This document shows positions 24,601-63,612 of a DNA stretch of 64,000 nt, piece by piece (the stretch's first letter is position 1; each line of letters starts with the position of its first letter). The stretch covers positions 39,324,611 to 39,388,610 of the forward strand of contig NC_092576.1 in assembly GCF_037975245.1 (NCBI RefSeq). Reading direction: 5' to 3'. The stretch is from Apostichopus japonicus (taxonomy: Eukaryota; Echinodermata; Holothuroidea; Aspidochirotida; Stichopodidae). A program made the position numbers and the translations under genes. The notes below the pieces were generated by a model. That model was not told the DNA's origin, did not search any database, and worked only from the letters and a program-made list of their open reading frames with translations.

Positions 24601-25840
24601 ATATAATATATATTATATATTATATAATACGTGTCACTGTGGCGCATCGCGGTAGAAATGTAAATATATCTAATCACACTGAACAAGAACGTATCACTGA
24701 AAAGTGGTTACCAATGTTGCGTTTCGATCGATTTAAAATTCTTTTTTATAATAATGTTTAAAGTGTAGCAACATTTGTTTGTATCGCTAATGTTTGTTGT
24801 CATTCTCGAGAAGGGGCTCATTGGAGAGAACAGACTGATGATATGCACACGACTGATATTACTTACATTTGATTAATAGCAATTTTAGAGCAACATCGAA
24901 CAATTAAACTACAATGTTTGACTTTCCTGGTCCTTTACACTTTTACAGCACTAAAATAGGTAGTAACATGGATAGCATAACACTCTGTAAACATTTAAAA
25001 ACAACAGTTGTGGTACCCAACAAATTTGATTTAGATACCAGTAAATGATTCTCTGGACCCACTCAGGCTTGGATTTTGTTAAGTGCTGTTAAATCGTAGA
25101 TCCAATTGAAGAATTTATTTTTTATCAATATTGACGCCCATATAATAAAATGTCTCGCTATTGAGAACGTAGAAAAGGAAAGAACTCTAAGTAATGAATC
25201 AAAGAGTATAAGTTATTTCTGACCTTAATTTTTTCGCTGTCCGTGAGCTGAATTTTGTTGAGACTTTTGCCCTTGCGTTTATCGACCTATCTTCAATATT
25301 CCTCTTTCTTGCTTTTTGCTTACCATCTCTTTGTACTTTCTGTCATTTTTTCATTTCTTCTGGTATTGCGGTACGGAAGCATTGGACAGCTCCGGGTATT
25401 CGAGGAAATGTTTAGGATCAGAGATGAAAAACACATTTATAAAAATGAATAAATACTTGTCACCCCAATTAAGTAATAATGGACATGTGTCTCTTTTTCT
25501 TCCAGGTGATGTCACCGCCTCCTATTTCATAAGAGATTGTTTGTATGATATATCTGACTTGCCTGCCACAGAGGGGACTGACGGACTACTGTGTTTGAGT
25601 GGAGAAGATGCACAAATGGTAGCGATATCACATCTAGTTGCCGATCCCAACGGTGTTGTTCAGGTTACATATGACGGTGAAGTATGTTATTGTACCTCGG
25701 ATCTGTGTGAACTACCCAGAACGAATACCAAGAAAACCAACCTCGACAATGGATGCCATTTCAATACCATTAGTTTTGGAAGAGTAGTCGTTTGGCAACT
25801 CTTATTAAGTATTATAATAATGTATATGTACAAATTATGA
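21631..25840 (+). CDS. Two-domain Ly6/uPAR three-finger protein, probably GPI-anchored
   Basis: Five exons join in frame: 21631-21679, 22646-22834, 23299-23553, 24275-24451 and 25506-25840 (1005 nt including TGA; an upstream exon with the ATG is missing). All introns between them are phase 1 with GT/AG ends. Exon 1 here is hydrophobic (LSILVSLALVLGLF), the core of a signal peptide. Domain 1 runs from CLRC through DDDC, IDC, KEC, RTC, NRC and CGC to QNCN: ten cysteines and the terminal CN of the three-finger fold. Domain 2 runs from CLFC through PSC, QTC, AVC, RDC, LLC and CYC to DLCE: ten cysteines, with the usual N replaced by E. The C terminus (RVVVWQLLLSIIIMYMYKL) is a hydrophobic tail consistent with GPI attachment. 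Each domain is split by one intron after its fifth cysteine, as is common in Ly6 genes. The ligand is unknown. Confidence 0.85.
22140..22530. repeat. Intronic segment duplicated at 27.1-27.9 kb
   Basis: CATGGCTCGTACAGTAACTA, GTAACACATGTTAC, GATGCACGGT, CCAACCATT.AGTGCGAGTT, GGCGTAATTTAAAGAAAGG, TGTG.TCTGGAACCAA and ACCGTACCTCTTTTACTTCA recur in the same order and orientation downstream of the Ly6 gene. The copy here lies in the intron before the first domain-1 exon. Confidence 0.7.
22646..23553 (+). CDS. Ly6 domain 1 (two exons)
   Basis: Exon 22646-22834 gives GQGTCLRCKSITYLDTDF to TWFVKG. The donor after GGAT is GTACGT, chosen because it alone gives phase 1, which matches exon 23299-23553. 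The next donor-like site five bases on would break the frame. The second exon gives AQVTLRTCVGGVTFDEQENR, LCGCNHTQNCNS, then a short linker MKGGGHTPKPN. The frame runs on to a stop if the donor GTAATT at 23554 is skipped, giving a possible soluble one-domain form. Confidence 0.8.
24275..25840 (+). CDS. Ly6 domain 2 and hydrophobic C-tail (two exons)
   Basis: Exon 24275-24451 gives VRGLQCLFCSHQVLHN to AAGAVCGIIDGNVTYG. Exon 25506-25840 gives TASYFIRDCLYDISDLPATE, EVCYCTSDLCELPR, a polar stretch and the hydrophobic end. A plus-strand AATAAA at about 26226 is a possible poly(A) signal. Confidence 0.8.
24480..24632. repeat. AT-only palindromic stretch in a Ly6 intron
   Basis: Overlapping TATAATATTATATATTATA-type words can fold on themselves. 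Low complexity, no coding content. Confidence 0.7.
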
Positions 25841-25934
25841 ACAGTGAAATATACCTACTATAGCTTAGCTGCATGTGGTTTGGAGGTCTGCTATATAGAC
25901 CCCGACTATAGTACGCAAACATTGAAATATTCTT

Positions 25935-26192
25935 GAGATTACGTAATCGACCTGCCTTGGTCATAAAAATGACCTCTCTTTACCAACTAGTCTGCAAAGG
26001 CCGCCACATATTTTTTTTCTTGTATGAGGGTCTTTGTGTGATTGCTGTATGATTAACTAAACGGTAGACATGAACATATTTCCACACAGTGTTTACACAG
26101 AGAGCGGAATAGTGTTAAGAAGCTATGCAGGCTAATTTTAAAGACCTGAGGTCGATTCACGACCGTAGCAGGTCGATTACGTAATCACAACA
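25935..26192. repeat. Inverted repeat with GATTACGTAATCGACCTGC arms
   Basis: GATTACGTAATCGACCTGC (about 25938) is exactly mirrored by GCAGGTCGATTACGTAATC (about 26168). The arms themselves contain the palindrome GATTACGTAATC. It lies in the 3' flank or 3' UTR of the Ly6 gene and is a likely small foldback element. Confidence 0.65.
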
Positions 26193-26328
26193 CTTTTCTA
26201 GCTATACCGTTCTTTATCTGGAGCCAATAAAGCAGGTCTTTAAGGAATGGATTACACAGACAGATATGATTCAACGATGCGGACGGTACTGAAGTGTCGC
26301 CATATCTTCAACTTAACTCGTATTGTAT

Positions 26329-26352
26329 AATTTTTTTTTTTTTTTTTTTTTT
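26329..26352. repeat. T homopolymer of about 22 bases
   Basis: Pure T-run; no associated retroposon body was recognised. Confidence 0.8.
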
Positions 26353-27079
26353 GTAAATATCCCTCTCTATTGATAAAATATACATAGTTGTGATTGGAAA
26401 CAAGTTACGAACGTGTTCTATTTACTGTTCTTGTATAACGTGCGGAATCTTGTACGATCTTTCCGGCGTTAAGCAAGCCTCAAATTTCTCAATTTTTACG
26501 TATCATTCAACTCTACTACAAAAGAAAAATAGGTACCGTTATATCGCGAAGCTAGAAGTGAGTAAACATTCCACGAACATTTTGTCACAAAATAATATCA
26601 AAACGCCCAAATGTTCGGACTAAAGCAGTTCGTCTAAGTTTTGTTACAGCATCATGTCTTTTCGCACAGTCACTGTTTCATGGAGTGGGTTACTGCCTAT
26701 AATTGATCACTATAGTGTAACAGTGAGCTATATTGTCTATAATGACATATTGCTAAGCTAATTTGAATTTATCCAGCGATTCTTCTGCAGTCAATAACTC
26801 CATGCTTGTGCAGATTTTATACCAAATAACCTTGCACGATTGTTCAAGTTTTACTCTTTAGAGAGCTCGGAAACGATAAAGCCCTAAGAAACTGACAATT
26901 GGAATAGCCCAGGGACAGCTCTCGGTTAAGTCCATCAATTCCTCATCAGACCGTGAATAGGATTAACACAGGGCAATATCCACTATCGGTAACAACACGT
27001 ATGCCCTGATCGACTAAAATTGACCCTTTAGAAGTTGACCTAATCTTAATTTAGTTTAACACACAAAGGAAGATACATG

Positions 27080-27890
27080 ACATTAACACCCGATATTCAT
27101 AGCTCTTACAATAACTACTGTCGAAGGCGTAGGAGCCCAATTTGATTTGGGGGAGGTGGCTGTAACGACTTGCCCGAAAATATAACCAACATTCTTCGCG
27201 CGTTTAACATTTAATGTGCATATCATATAGGCATGCACCGGTTATTACATCGCATGCCAATTAAATACAATCGTTTGCCGTGTTATTACCCTTCCATATT
27301 GGTTATAAGTTTTCGGGAAGTCGTTACAATAATAACGATAATCATAATAATAACATAAGTTTAACTATTGAAAAACACATTGCAATTTATTTTTCTTTCA
27401 GTAGGTGCCAGAACAATTCACAGCATATTGTCCGAACTTTCACTAAAATATTTGGTTGGGCTGCAGCCCTCAGCTCCCCCCCCCCACCCGCTTCCTACCC
27501 CTATAACTACTTTTCATGTCTTGTAACATATGTTACGAAGACAAAGTAGTAATTACTGATGCACGGTACTGAAACAGAATTTGCTGTACCAACCATTGAT
27601 TGCGAGTTAATTAATATACGATTCTGTTATGGCACGAAAAATTGGCGTAATTTAAAAAGAGGTGTGAACTGGAATCAAAAGGTACCGTCCCTCCTTTACT
27701 TCATCTCGTAGGCCTTCTCATCTTTATAGAATCCTTGTCCAGTCCAGCAGTTCTTTGTCTTACATGGGTACAAATTAACAGCTTTGCAGTTGTTACAGTG
27801 CCACCTGTAACACATGTACCGTGTTAAAAACACAAAGGTTGTGGTACATGAACAGCGGTTGCTGAACCAGCTCTGAGTATCAACTGGTCT
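27080..27890. repeat. Diverged copy of the Ly6 intron segment, with a second partial copy
   Basis: CATAGCTCTTACAATAACTA (27099), GTAACATATGTTAC, GATGCACGGTACTG, ACCAACCATTGATTGCGAGT, TTGGCGTAATTTAAAAAGAG and ACCGTCCCTCCTTTACTTCA follow the order of the segment at 22.1-22.5 kb. A third, shorter copy (CACCTGTAACACATGTACCG, then GTGGTACATGAACAGCGGTT) sits at 27800-27880. Confidence 0.65.
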
Positions 27891-28225
27891 TAAAAAGGTT
27901 GGGTATTCTTTATCGTATCAGAATCATTGCCTTTAAAGCCTTGTTGTAGAAGAGCTGTGGGAAAGTGATTTAAAAGGGAAATTGGTTTTGCTGTGTTAGA
28001 AAAAGTTTTGACGGCGGGGGAAAATGCTATTTGACCTAAATTTATTGAATTTATCTATTAGCCAGTATTTACATTTCAAACAGTATTCGATATTATAAAA
28101 GGAAAATAACAAAAATAAAATATATATACCAAAATTCAAAAAACCAAAACACAATAAAACTATTCAAACACATAACCCTTGAGTAAATAACAGGATATGT
28201 AATAAAGTATTTGCCTCATTTTAGC

Positions 28226-28449
28226 TGTTGGCTTATGTGTTCTTTCTCTGTAAGTGTGAAATAGTCTGCCACCAAAGAGTTCCTAAACATTATTTTTCCA
28301 GATACATTTTGTCTGAATATGCAGATTTAAAACACAATAGTTATTCACCCAAATATGTTTGTGCGTCACCCAATGATGACAAATGTGTTAAGGGCAAAGA
28401 CTCATTATCCTGCCGTCGTTGTTTTTGTTCAAATGACACTGTAGTATAA
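28226..28449 (+). pseudogene. Orphan cysteine-rich exon, Ly6-like remnant
   Basis: After an ATTTTAG acceptor a frame reads LLAYVFFLCKCEIVCHQ and ends KYVCASPNDDKCVKGKDS, CRRCFCSNDTVV, stop. The CFCSND ending resembles the C8-C9-x-x-x-C10 end of a three-finger domain, but the expected last cysteine is missing. It lies just after the duplicated Ly6 intron segment, which supports descent from a Ly6 copy. No partner exons were found. Confidence 0.4.
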
Positions 28450-30320
28450 AACAAATGACTTGATAAATACGTTAGCGGAAAGTCTTTCAAACAGATGATC
28501 ATATATCAGACACCATGATACAATGGTAAATCCGCTTAAGTCGTTTAAATATATCCTTGCATAATTTAAAATTACTGTCAACTGGAATCCAGTGATTAAT
28601 ACTATTGGTGGTATGTTTCTTCACATCAAGGTTAAATAATGGTAGTCTCTCTTGTATGATTTTTTTCAATTCTTTGGATAGGATTTCTCTAAACTTAAAC
28701 CTTAGGTAACGAGGTCGTCTTCGCTAGTTCATTTTAGAGCAATTTTACTTTTAAGTAGAGTAACTTAGGGAAGTCAGGGCTAATCTTTGTCAAACTAGTG
28801 ACAGAAGTCTAATGACCTTCGCTAAAACAAATAATGATTACTAAGCTACACAATGGCTGATTATTAATATACCAAAAAGTAATCAATGTTTTAAACGCAA
28901 AATTCATTTGTTTCGCATACATGTAATTCCCTCAACGTATTCAGAGTCTTACAGGCGGCCTCACAGTAACACAATTGAATAAATAACTCAAACACCAATA
29001 TCTCTACGAAACTATCATACAATTATATCAGCAAACAAAATTAAATATAATGAATGGCAAAATAGCCACGAAAGAAATTCTGAAATAGCAGGCTGAGTTT
29101 ATAGTACATTGGTCTCGCTTGAAGGTGTCAAAGTATGTTTCTCTTGAAAATGAAACTGTTATTTACAAAAAAGTGCAACCATAAAATGTAACTGTTGATT
29201 TCATTGTGATAGTAATGATATCCACAAGTCGAAGACGTACAAACACAAACCAGTTGTGGCAAACAATGAGCAAAGGATCACTTCAACTATGGTCAACAAT
29301 GTTTCACAATAACTTGTAGCCCTCAGTCATCACTGAAAGTAACATGTATTAACCTTATTGGTCTTAACTTTGCCTGAATCACTATTTTTACGAACATTTT
29401 TACAATTTTCACAATGTTGCAAATAGTACCAACGCTACACTGCCACTTACTGTATAGTCTTTATACAACTTACCAACATACAACCTTGTTTTCACTTTTG
29501 ACACTCACACAGAGCACACAATGAAAGTATGAGTTTCTGCGTACATTAAGTACGTAAACATTTGTAATTACAAGACAAGAAAGTCGTAATTTCTTGTTCG
29601 CCGAGAAATAATACAATCAAACAAAATAGAGGTAACACAAACCGTCACGATATACTAATATTTCATTGATGGACCAACTGCATGTTATTTAATTGCTTCA
29701 AATAGTTTTTCCACGAACGTTTTGCACAACAATTGTAAATTGGAATTACAAAAGTTCCATAAATTTCGTGGTGCAGAAAGAAAATTAACTCTGAGAGACT
29801 CAGTTGGATTCATTGAGCTTTTTAATTTATTTAATATATAGATCTTTAGCTTTTGGGTTTAATTCATATATCGATCGAGTCTTTTGTATCTATCTCTATC
29901 ATAACAGCACTGAGTGCTTTTGAAATTTAGTGACATTTTAAACTTAAGCGTAGACGTGTTTCCCTATAAGGTATTTCCCTATACGATACTGGTCTGCTTT
30001 TCTAAAATATGCCTGCTCCTAAATTAAAGGTAACCCATTACTATGTACAACATATTGTGGTGCAAGAAATGTAAAAAATCCACATTATATTTTCCGGAAT
30101 ATCAATATTTTAAAATCGCGTCTCATACATAACAATTCATAAAGAGATAAATCCTCAGGTAATGAAAACACAATTCGAAACTTTGCCTTCATTTTCTATT
30201 TTTCTGTTAAAGAATAAAATCATAATTTCGTATAAGTTACAGTGAGAAGATGATTGGATTATAGTCAATAACCAGTGCAACACATTGAATTATTTTAATA
30301 TCTTTGTCTTTTGGGTGAAA
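28450..30320. other. Region between the convergent genes, 3' flank of the LRR receptor
   Basis: No exon-like frame is seen. A minus-strand AATAAA at about 29826-29834 could end the receptor transcript about 490 bp after its stop codon. Confidence 0.4.
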
Positions 30321-57887
<27,567 letters not shown>

Positions 57888-58026
57888 GATGATATGTAGC
57901 TGTAGAAAGAGAGTGTAGATATTTGTCTTGTACTTACAATGTGTAGCCAATGGGTTCTTTAAAACAGTTTTTTGCATTGATCTTGAGTTTCCATCTTTTT
58001 TTTTTAACTTTATCGTAACATATTAT

Positions 58027-59213
58027 ACTTTAAAAACTGTATAGTATACTTACTACACTGCATAGTATACCTATTACACTGCATATTATACCAAGCACAC
58101 TGCATATTGTACCTGAACCACTGCATATTATACCTAACACAATGCATATTGTACCTGAACCACTGCATATTATACCTAACACACTGCATATTGTACCTAG
58201 CAAATTGCATATCGTACGTAACATACTGCACATTGAACCTACTACACTGCATATTATACCTAATACACTGCATATCTTACCTAATACACTACATATTGTA
58301 CCTAAACCACTGCATATTGTACCTAACACACTGCATATTGTACCTACCACACAGCATAGTATACCTAATACACTGCATATTATACATAATACACTCCAGG
58401 CCATACCTAATACACTGCCTATGTACCTACTACACTGCATATTAAACCTATTACACCGCATATCATACCTAAACCACTGCATATAATACTTTACACAGTG
58501 CATATTATACCTAACACACTGCATATTGTACCTAATACATTGCACATTATCACTGCATATCATACCTTATACACTGCACATTTACCTACTACAATGCATA
58601 TAATACCTAATACACTGCATATTATACCTAACACACTGCATATTGTACCTAAACCACGGCATATTATACCTAATACACTGCATGTCATACATAATACACT
58701 GCCTATGTACCTACTACACTGCATATTAAACCTAAACCACTGCATATTATACCTAATACACTGCATATCATACCTAAACCACTGCATATAATACTTTACA
58801 CAGTGCATATTATACCTAACACACTGCATATTGTACCTAAACCACGGCATATTATACCTAATACACTGCATGCCATACATAATACACTGCCTATGTACTT
58901 ACTGCACTGTATATTATACCTAAGCCACTGCATACTGTACCCAATACACTGCATATCATACCTAATACACTGCATATCATACCGAATACACTGCACATTG
59001 TACCTACTACACTGCATATTACACCTAATACACTGCATATTATACCTAACACACTGCATATTGTACCTAAACCACGGCATATTATACCTAATACACTGCA
59101 TGTCATACATAATACACTGCATATCATACCTAATACACTGCCTATTAAACCTAACAAACTGCATATCGTACCTTCTGCACTGCATGTTATACCACATACA
59201 CTGCATATTTTGG
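58027..59213. repeat. 21-bp minisatellite with higher-order repeats, about 56 copies
   Basis: The unit is close to TACCTAATACACTGCATATCA, 21 bp, so frames stay open on both strands and give spurious seven-residue repeats such as HIIPNTL or CIRYNMQ. A larger block of units with TAAACCACGGCATATTA and CACTGCCTATGTAC markers recurs near 58.4, 58.7 and 58.9 kb. The array starts about 130 bp upstream of the LRR receptor's ATG. Confidence 0.92.
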
Positions 59214-60885
59214 AAAACTAACTAAGAAGTAGAAGATATTTCTCGTGAAACCGTCGAACTTTCAAAGAATACTTTTACTTTAAGAATTCATTACCTTTTT
59301 ACTTTAAAAACTTTTACTGTTACTTTGAGAATACTTTTAAGAACTTTGAAAGAATAATATTTGTACATGTTTTTTTACTTCCAGGGAGTCTCCTACTTTG
59401 TTAGTCTTTTTAAGACTTCATGGGAGACTTCCTGTCACATTGTACACAATTGGCGATAAAGCAAATAAATGAATTTAAAAAAAAAGTACTGAATAGATAT
59501 GTAATAGTCTCATACTATAGTTTTCATGGATAACACATTGTATGTTTCGTTGAGTTTGACTTTAATAAAGGCCTACTGTATATGATAATACTCTTAATGA
59601 TATCAGCAAGTAATATAGTAGCAAATATATATTCTAAAAGACAACTTCCAATTTTAAACTGTTTATACAGGAATGACTTAAAGAATTGGCTTCCTTTATT
59701 AACCTGAAAATTTCAATTCATTCCTGATTTTATTACTTGCTTATTTCGCACATACCATTGAGGTCAAATTATTCTACATCAGATATCAAATATGTGAATC
59801 AATTCGAAAACGATCTTAAGAACAGATTAGCATTAATGCCCAAACTTACCGTAATTGAACAATCACGTTCAAATGTGTCAAAATGCGACGAAGAATGAAG
59901 CAACACGGATGTTTCCCTATATTGTATATACAGCTCATAAATGCAAAACTATATGATGTGGATGTGAGTAGAAGACTTCGTCAAGTTAACGTGCTGCTTT
60001 CTCTGTGTATACGGAAGAGTGTTGGTGCCCTCATATCTGAATTTGCAGCATTACGCTGCTTCTAAAACCATGGTTGTTGTGTTTACAGCGAAGAAGGGAT
60101 CGGTTGTAAAGTGATTTTGATTTACCTATACAGTGTATATAAAGAGGGTTGTTTAAAATGGTAACATATAGAATAGCGAGGTAATTAATTGTTCGTTTCA
60201 CATGTGAAGGGAAATTAAAAGTGGGGAGTTCTAAACTATGGAACCACCAGAGCTACCTATTTGATTAATTGTACGTAGAGTATCAATCAACAAGTGTTAC
60301 GCAATTTTCCTTAGAATTTATAAAACATTTTACACTTTAACCTCAAAATCAAACAGTGTACGTGCTACAACCAAAGATCGTTCTCTTTGCAATTTTAATC
60401 AGTTGGTAGAACGGAATGACCACAGAAGAACTTAAATTGTTGTTTTAATCCAAGTATATACTTGTAAATTTAAAGAGAGAAAAGTTGTTAACATACTAAT
60501 TTTCTATTTGTAGGAAGATCATACAATAGAGGCTTTCTGTGACAAGTTTCACTCAGAGACTTAATTCTTCATTTCTTAGAATTGTTAATAACCGCCATTT
60601 TTATTTGCGTTGTAACCGCTTTAGTCTTCCTTATTTTACACCACTGCAACATGGATCAACAGGCATGCACAGATAGTTAATGCACTTCGTCAGTATTGAG
60701 ATGCAGGGATGTGTTATTAACATCATATGCTGGTATTATGCAAAAAAAAATAAAAAACAAAAGTGTAAGATGAGAGAATGCGCTAAAAGCAACAACTTTA
60801 TATTTAGTAGCTTTGTAGAGACAACATTTATGATATCATTAGATATTCTGAGAACAGTCAATAAGTAAATCCATTTGAGGGTCGC
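59214..60885. other. Upstream flank, nothing recognised
   Basis: A plus-strand frame at 59883-60065 (MRRRMKQHGCF...) precedes a GTGAGT site but has no domain or support. The CTTTTACTTTAAGAA words at 59265-59340 are simple repeats. Confidence 0.4.
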
Positions 60886-60889
60886 ATCA

Positions 60890-61205
60890 ACCAATACACA
60901 CAGAGAACACAGTTACTACTGTAAATCTTAAAGGTTTGTACCAAAGTACAAAACTGGATCGTGCTATAATTCGGTAGCATGTGCTATTAGGATTACATTA
61001 TAAGAACTAAGGATATGTGTAGTTCCAACAAATCCAGTTGTTGGGATTTGTTGGAATTACACATATCCTCAGTTCGTATGTATAACTGTAAACTTAATAG
61101 CACATGTTACCGATATATCAGCACAATCCAGTACTTACTGTGGTACAAAGTTTTTAAGATTTATACTAGTTACTGTAATCTCTGTGTGAATTCGGCTGGT
61201 CGCAT
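60890..61205. mobile_element. Fullest copy of the CACAGAGA foldback family
   Basis: ACACACAGAGAACACAGTTA and TAAATCTTAAAGGTTTGTAC on the left are mirrored by AGATTTATACTAGTTACTGT and AATCTCTGTGTGAATTCGGC on the right. The centre has CCAACAAATCCAGTTG and its near-inverse. About 315 bp and non-coding. Confidence 0.8.
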
Positions 61206-62600
61206 CGTGCAGTAACATTTCAGGGAACTAGGAACTAGGAAGTAATACCGACTAAAGCAATCGGCAAATGCCCATCTGGCGATGAGGTGATCTCATGCCA
61301 TGGTATCTTTAATAGTTACTCAAGTTACGTTGGTATGGATGACCGCAATGAAACCAGAACTGATTTTAAGATAAAAGGCCGTGTGTCAGGATAATTATGT
61401 ACACCCTGTAGTTTTTTTTATTTGAACTTTTATTTTGTGAGACATCTTTTTTTTTTAGTTTGAGACGGTCTCGTTTGTTTGGGACTGTAGTTATCGCTGT
61501 GGTTGAGTAATATAAAAACAAAGTATTTTTTCTAATTAATAGTCAGTTCTGTAATGTGGAAGTGGTTCTCATTAGTGTTCTGATTGTATGGCAGAAGCTA
61601 AATTTGCTCTAGTACTTTGTTGTTGGTTTTTAATCTGATAGTGAAAACAAGAGCAAGCGTTTGCCAAATGGATTGTCCTCCAAATGGATTAGACACTTAA
61701 ATGACATTTCGGTAAAGAGTGGTCAGCTCGCCAAATGGTTTATATACTGCAAAACTTTCTTGGGATTGCAAAGTTTTTGGGATACATATCTATTTCTTAC
61801 AAAGCATGACAATTTCTTTGGTTTAAGAATATTCTTTTAGTACCAGTTCACTTTTCAAACGGAATATTTTCTAATCAGAGAGGACATTGCCGGGTGGGAG
61901 TCCATCTGATAAATAGCATGATCTACCTTTCTGTCACTATTTTAAGTTTCTACTGCAGCTAGAAAAATATGTCTATCCCTCACAAGGTTTTTCTAAAGAA
62001 CTAGTTATTGTACATTATATGCTTTCGAAAGGTAAAACATTGTTGGGTTGTTTCCTGTTTTTAATATCTGGGAAGTAATGTATCACTTAAAAATATATGG
62101 TTTTGTATGTCACTTTGATACATATAATGAGTAACATAGATACGAAACTGAAAGATATGTGTAAGAGTCGTCATGACGTATGATTATTACTGCTTTCTTT
62201 GAAGTTAAAGAACCCGACCAAAAAAGAGATAAAATCTCAAAGGATGTTTGTATTGTTATTGCGTACGATTAGTGCATAGATAACACCACAATAATGACTG
62301 TACAAGAAAGTGTTAACAGTATATCGTTTTGTCAATATAGTTAGTACCATATAGCACCAAAAGACGGCTTAAACTATATCATCATTGTGTGATTTCCTTC
62401 GGTGTTAGGTAAGAGTACGAATAAAGAATGAACAAAAAGGCAGAGAGAGCAAACAAGAAATACTTTTTAAGAAAAGTCACCAGGGAAAGAACCTAGGCAC
62501 GAAAACCAAACTACCAACAACTGATCCGCTCTCAACCCCAGTCCCCTTGCATCGGGACTGTGACTGTGTGATCAACGTCGGGTGTGCATCACCATTCCCC
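61206..62600. other. Intergenic, nothing recognised
   Basis: AT-rich, with T-runs near 61410 and 61450; no exon or repeat structure that I can support. Confidence 0.4.
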
Positions 62601-62606
62601 TTAAAA

Positions 62607-62652
62607 GGGAACAGAAACTACACATGATCTTAGCCAAATGGCCGAGAAGCGT
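62607..62652 (-). ncRNA. U2 snRNA 5'-end-like fragment (pseudogene or SINE head)
   Basis: On the minus strand GCTTCTCGGCCATTTGGCTA, AGATCATGTGTAGTTTCTGT and TC match the first 40 or so nucleotides of the conserved U2 snRNA (stem I and the branch-point-pairing region) with few changes. The GTAGTA core reads GTAGTT. The following sequence (CCCTTTTAAGGGG...) is unlike U2 stem II, and no Sm site is seen, so it is not a functional U2 gene. Confidence 0.65.
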
Positions 62653-63351
62653 ACAAGAGATGTGTGTTATGACGTCTACGTACCATATTCTAATCTTCAA
62701 CTCTCTCCGTTTCCGTCCAATTTTGTCAACAGAGTTAATAACAGAAAGATGGCGGTACACTACTTTACATCTTTACTACATTCCATCTTTACTATATTAC
62801 AAATATTACTAGGTTTCGTTAAGTTATCGATACACCACTTCTCATGGTTTTCTCGTACAGTTTAAAATGGTAAAAGAATTCTGACAACAGCAAGTGTAGA
62901 TAAACTTTAAGGCTGCTTGGCTGCACAGATACATATTCCTTAAAAGCGATTTCTGACTCAGATCTCGACTTAAAGTTCATGCGTGTCATTTAGTTTACAG
63001 GGTAAAGATGTAAGAGAACATTAATGTGGATTTGTGATATACTGTTACGAACGATTGTTATCATTCAATGTTGTTGGACTTTCATATTTCACAATGTGAC
63101 AGAAAACATGGCACACGACATGATGAGAAGAAACAAAATCACACGGGGGCTTCTTCGGGTTGGTATATTAAACGGGACAGGTTTTACACTTCCCTGTTCA
63201 TGGTATCTGATTTTGCAAATAGAAAAATACAGTATTCACTTTGTCTAGAAATGTTTTTTTTCTCTGTTCTTCTCTTCTTTGAATTCTTTCAAAAAAATTA
63301 GAGAAGAACCAAAGACATTTGTATGAATGCGATTTTTGAACGCAGACGGCA

Positions 63352-63612
63352 CAGCAAACACAAAAACGTTATTAAAACGTTTCGTCTTTTGTTTTGATTA
63401 CGTTATTTGAATTGTAATAAATGTGTCACGAAAGCGTTTTCAGGCTATTATATCAAAACATTGCTTCGTTAAAATATTAATGTAACATTAATATAACATT
63501 AATATTTCATTAAAACGTTATGCCGACGTTTTTATAACACTTCATTTAACGTTATTAAAACATATTTTAGAGGCTCTTTTAAAAATGTTATGATAACGTT
63601 TTGTGTTTGCTG
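63352..63612. mobile_element. MITE with CAGCAAACACAAAA inverted ends and AACGTT repeats
   Basis: CAGCAAACACAAAAACGTTA at the left is mirrored by TAACGTTTTGTGTTTGCTG at the right. The interior repeats AACGTTATTAAAAC-like words in both orientations. It is 261 bp and non-coding. Confidence 0.78.

Noticed and set aside
58027-59213. CRISPR-like array
   Set aside because: The repeats are head-to-tail without unique spacers, in animal DNA.
58010-59225. Long overlapping open frames of 87-177 codons on both strands
   Set aside because: They are translations of a 21-bp tandem repeat, whose period is a multiple of three; no start context, signal or domain.
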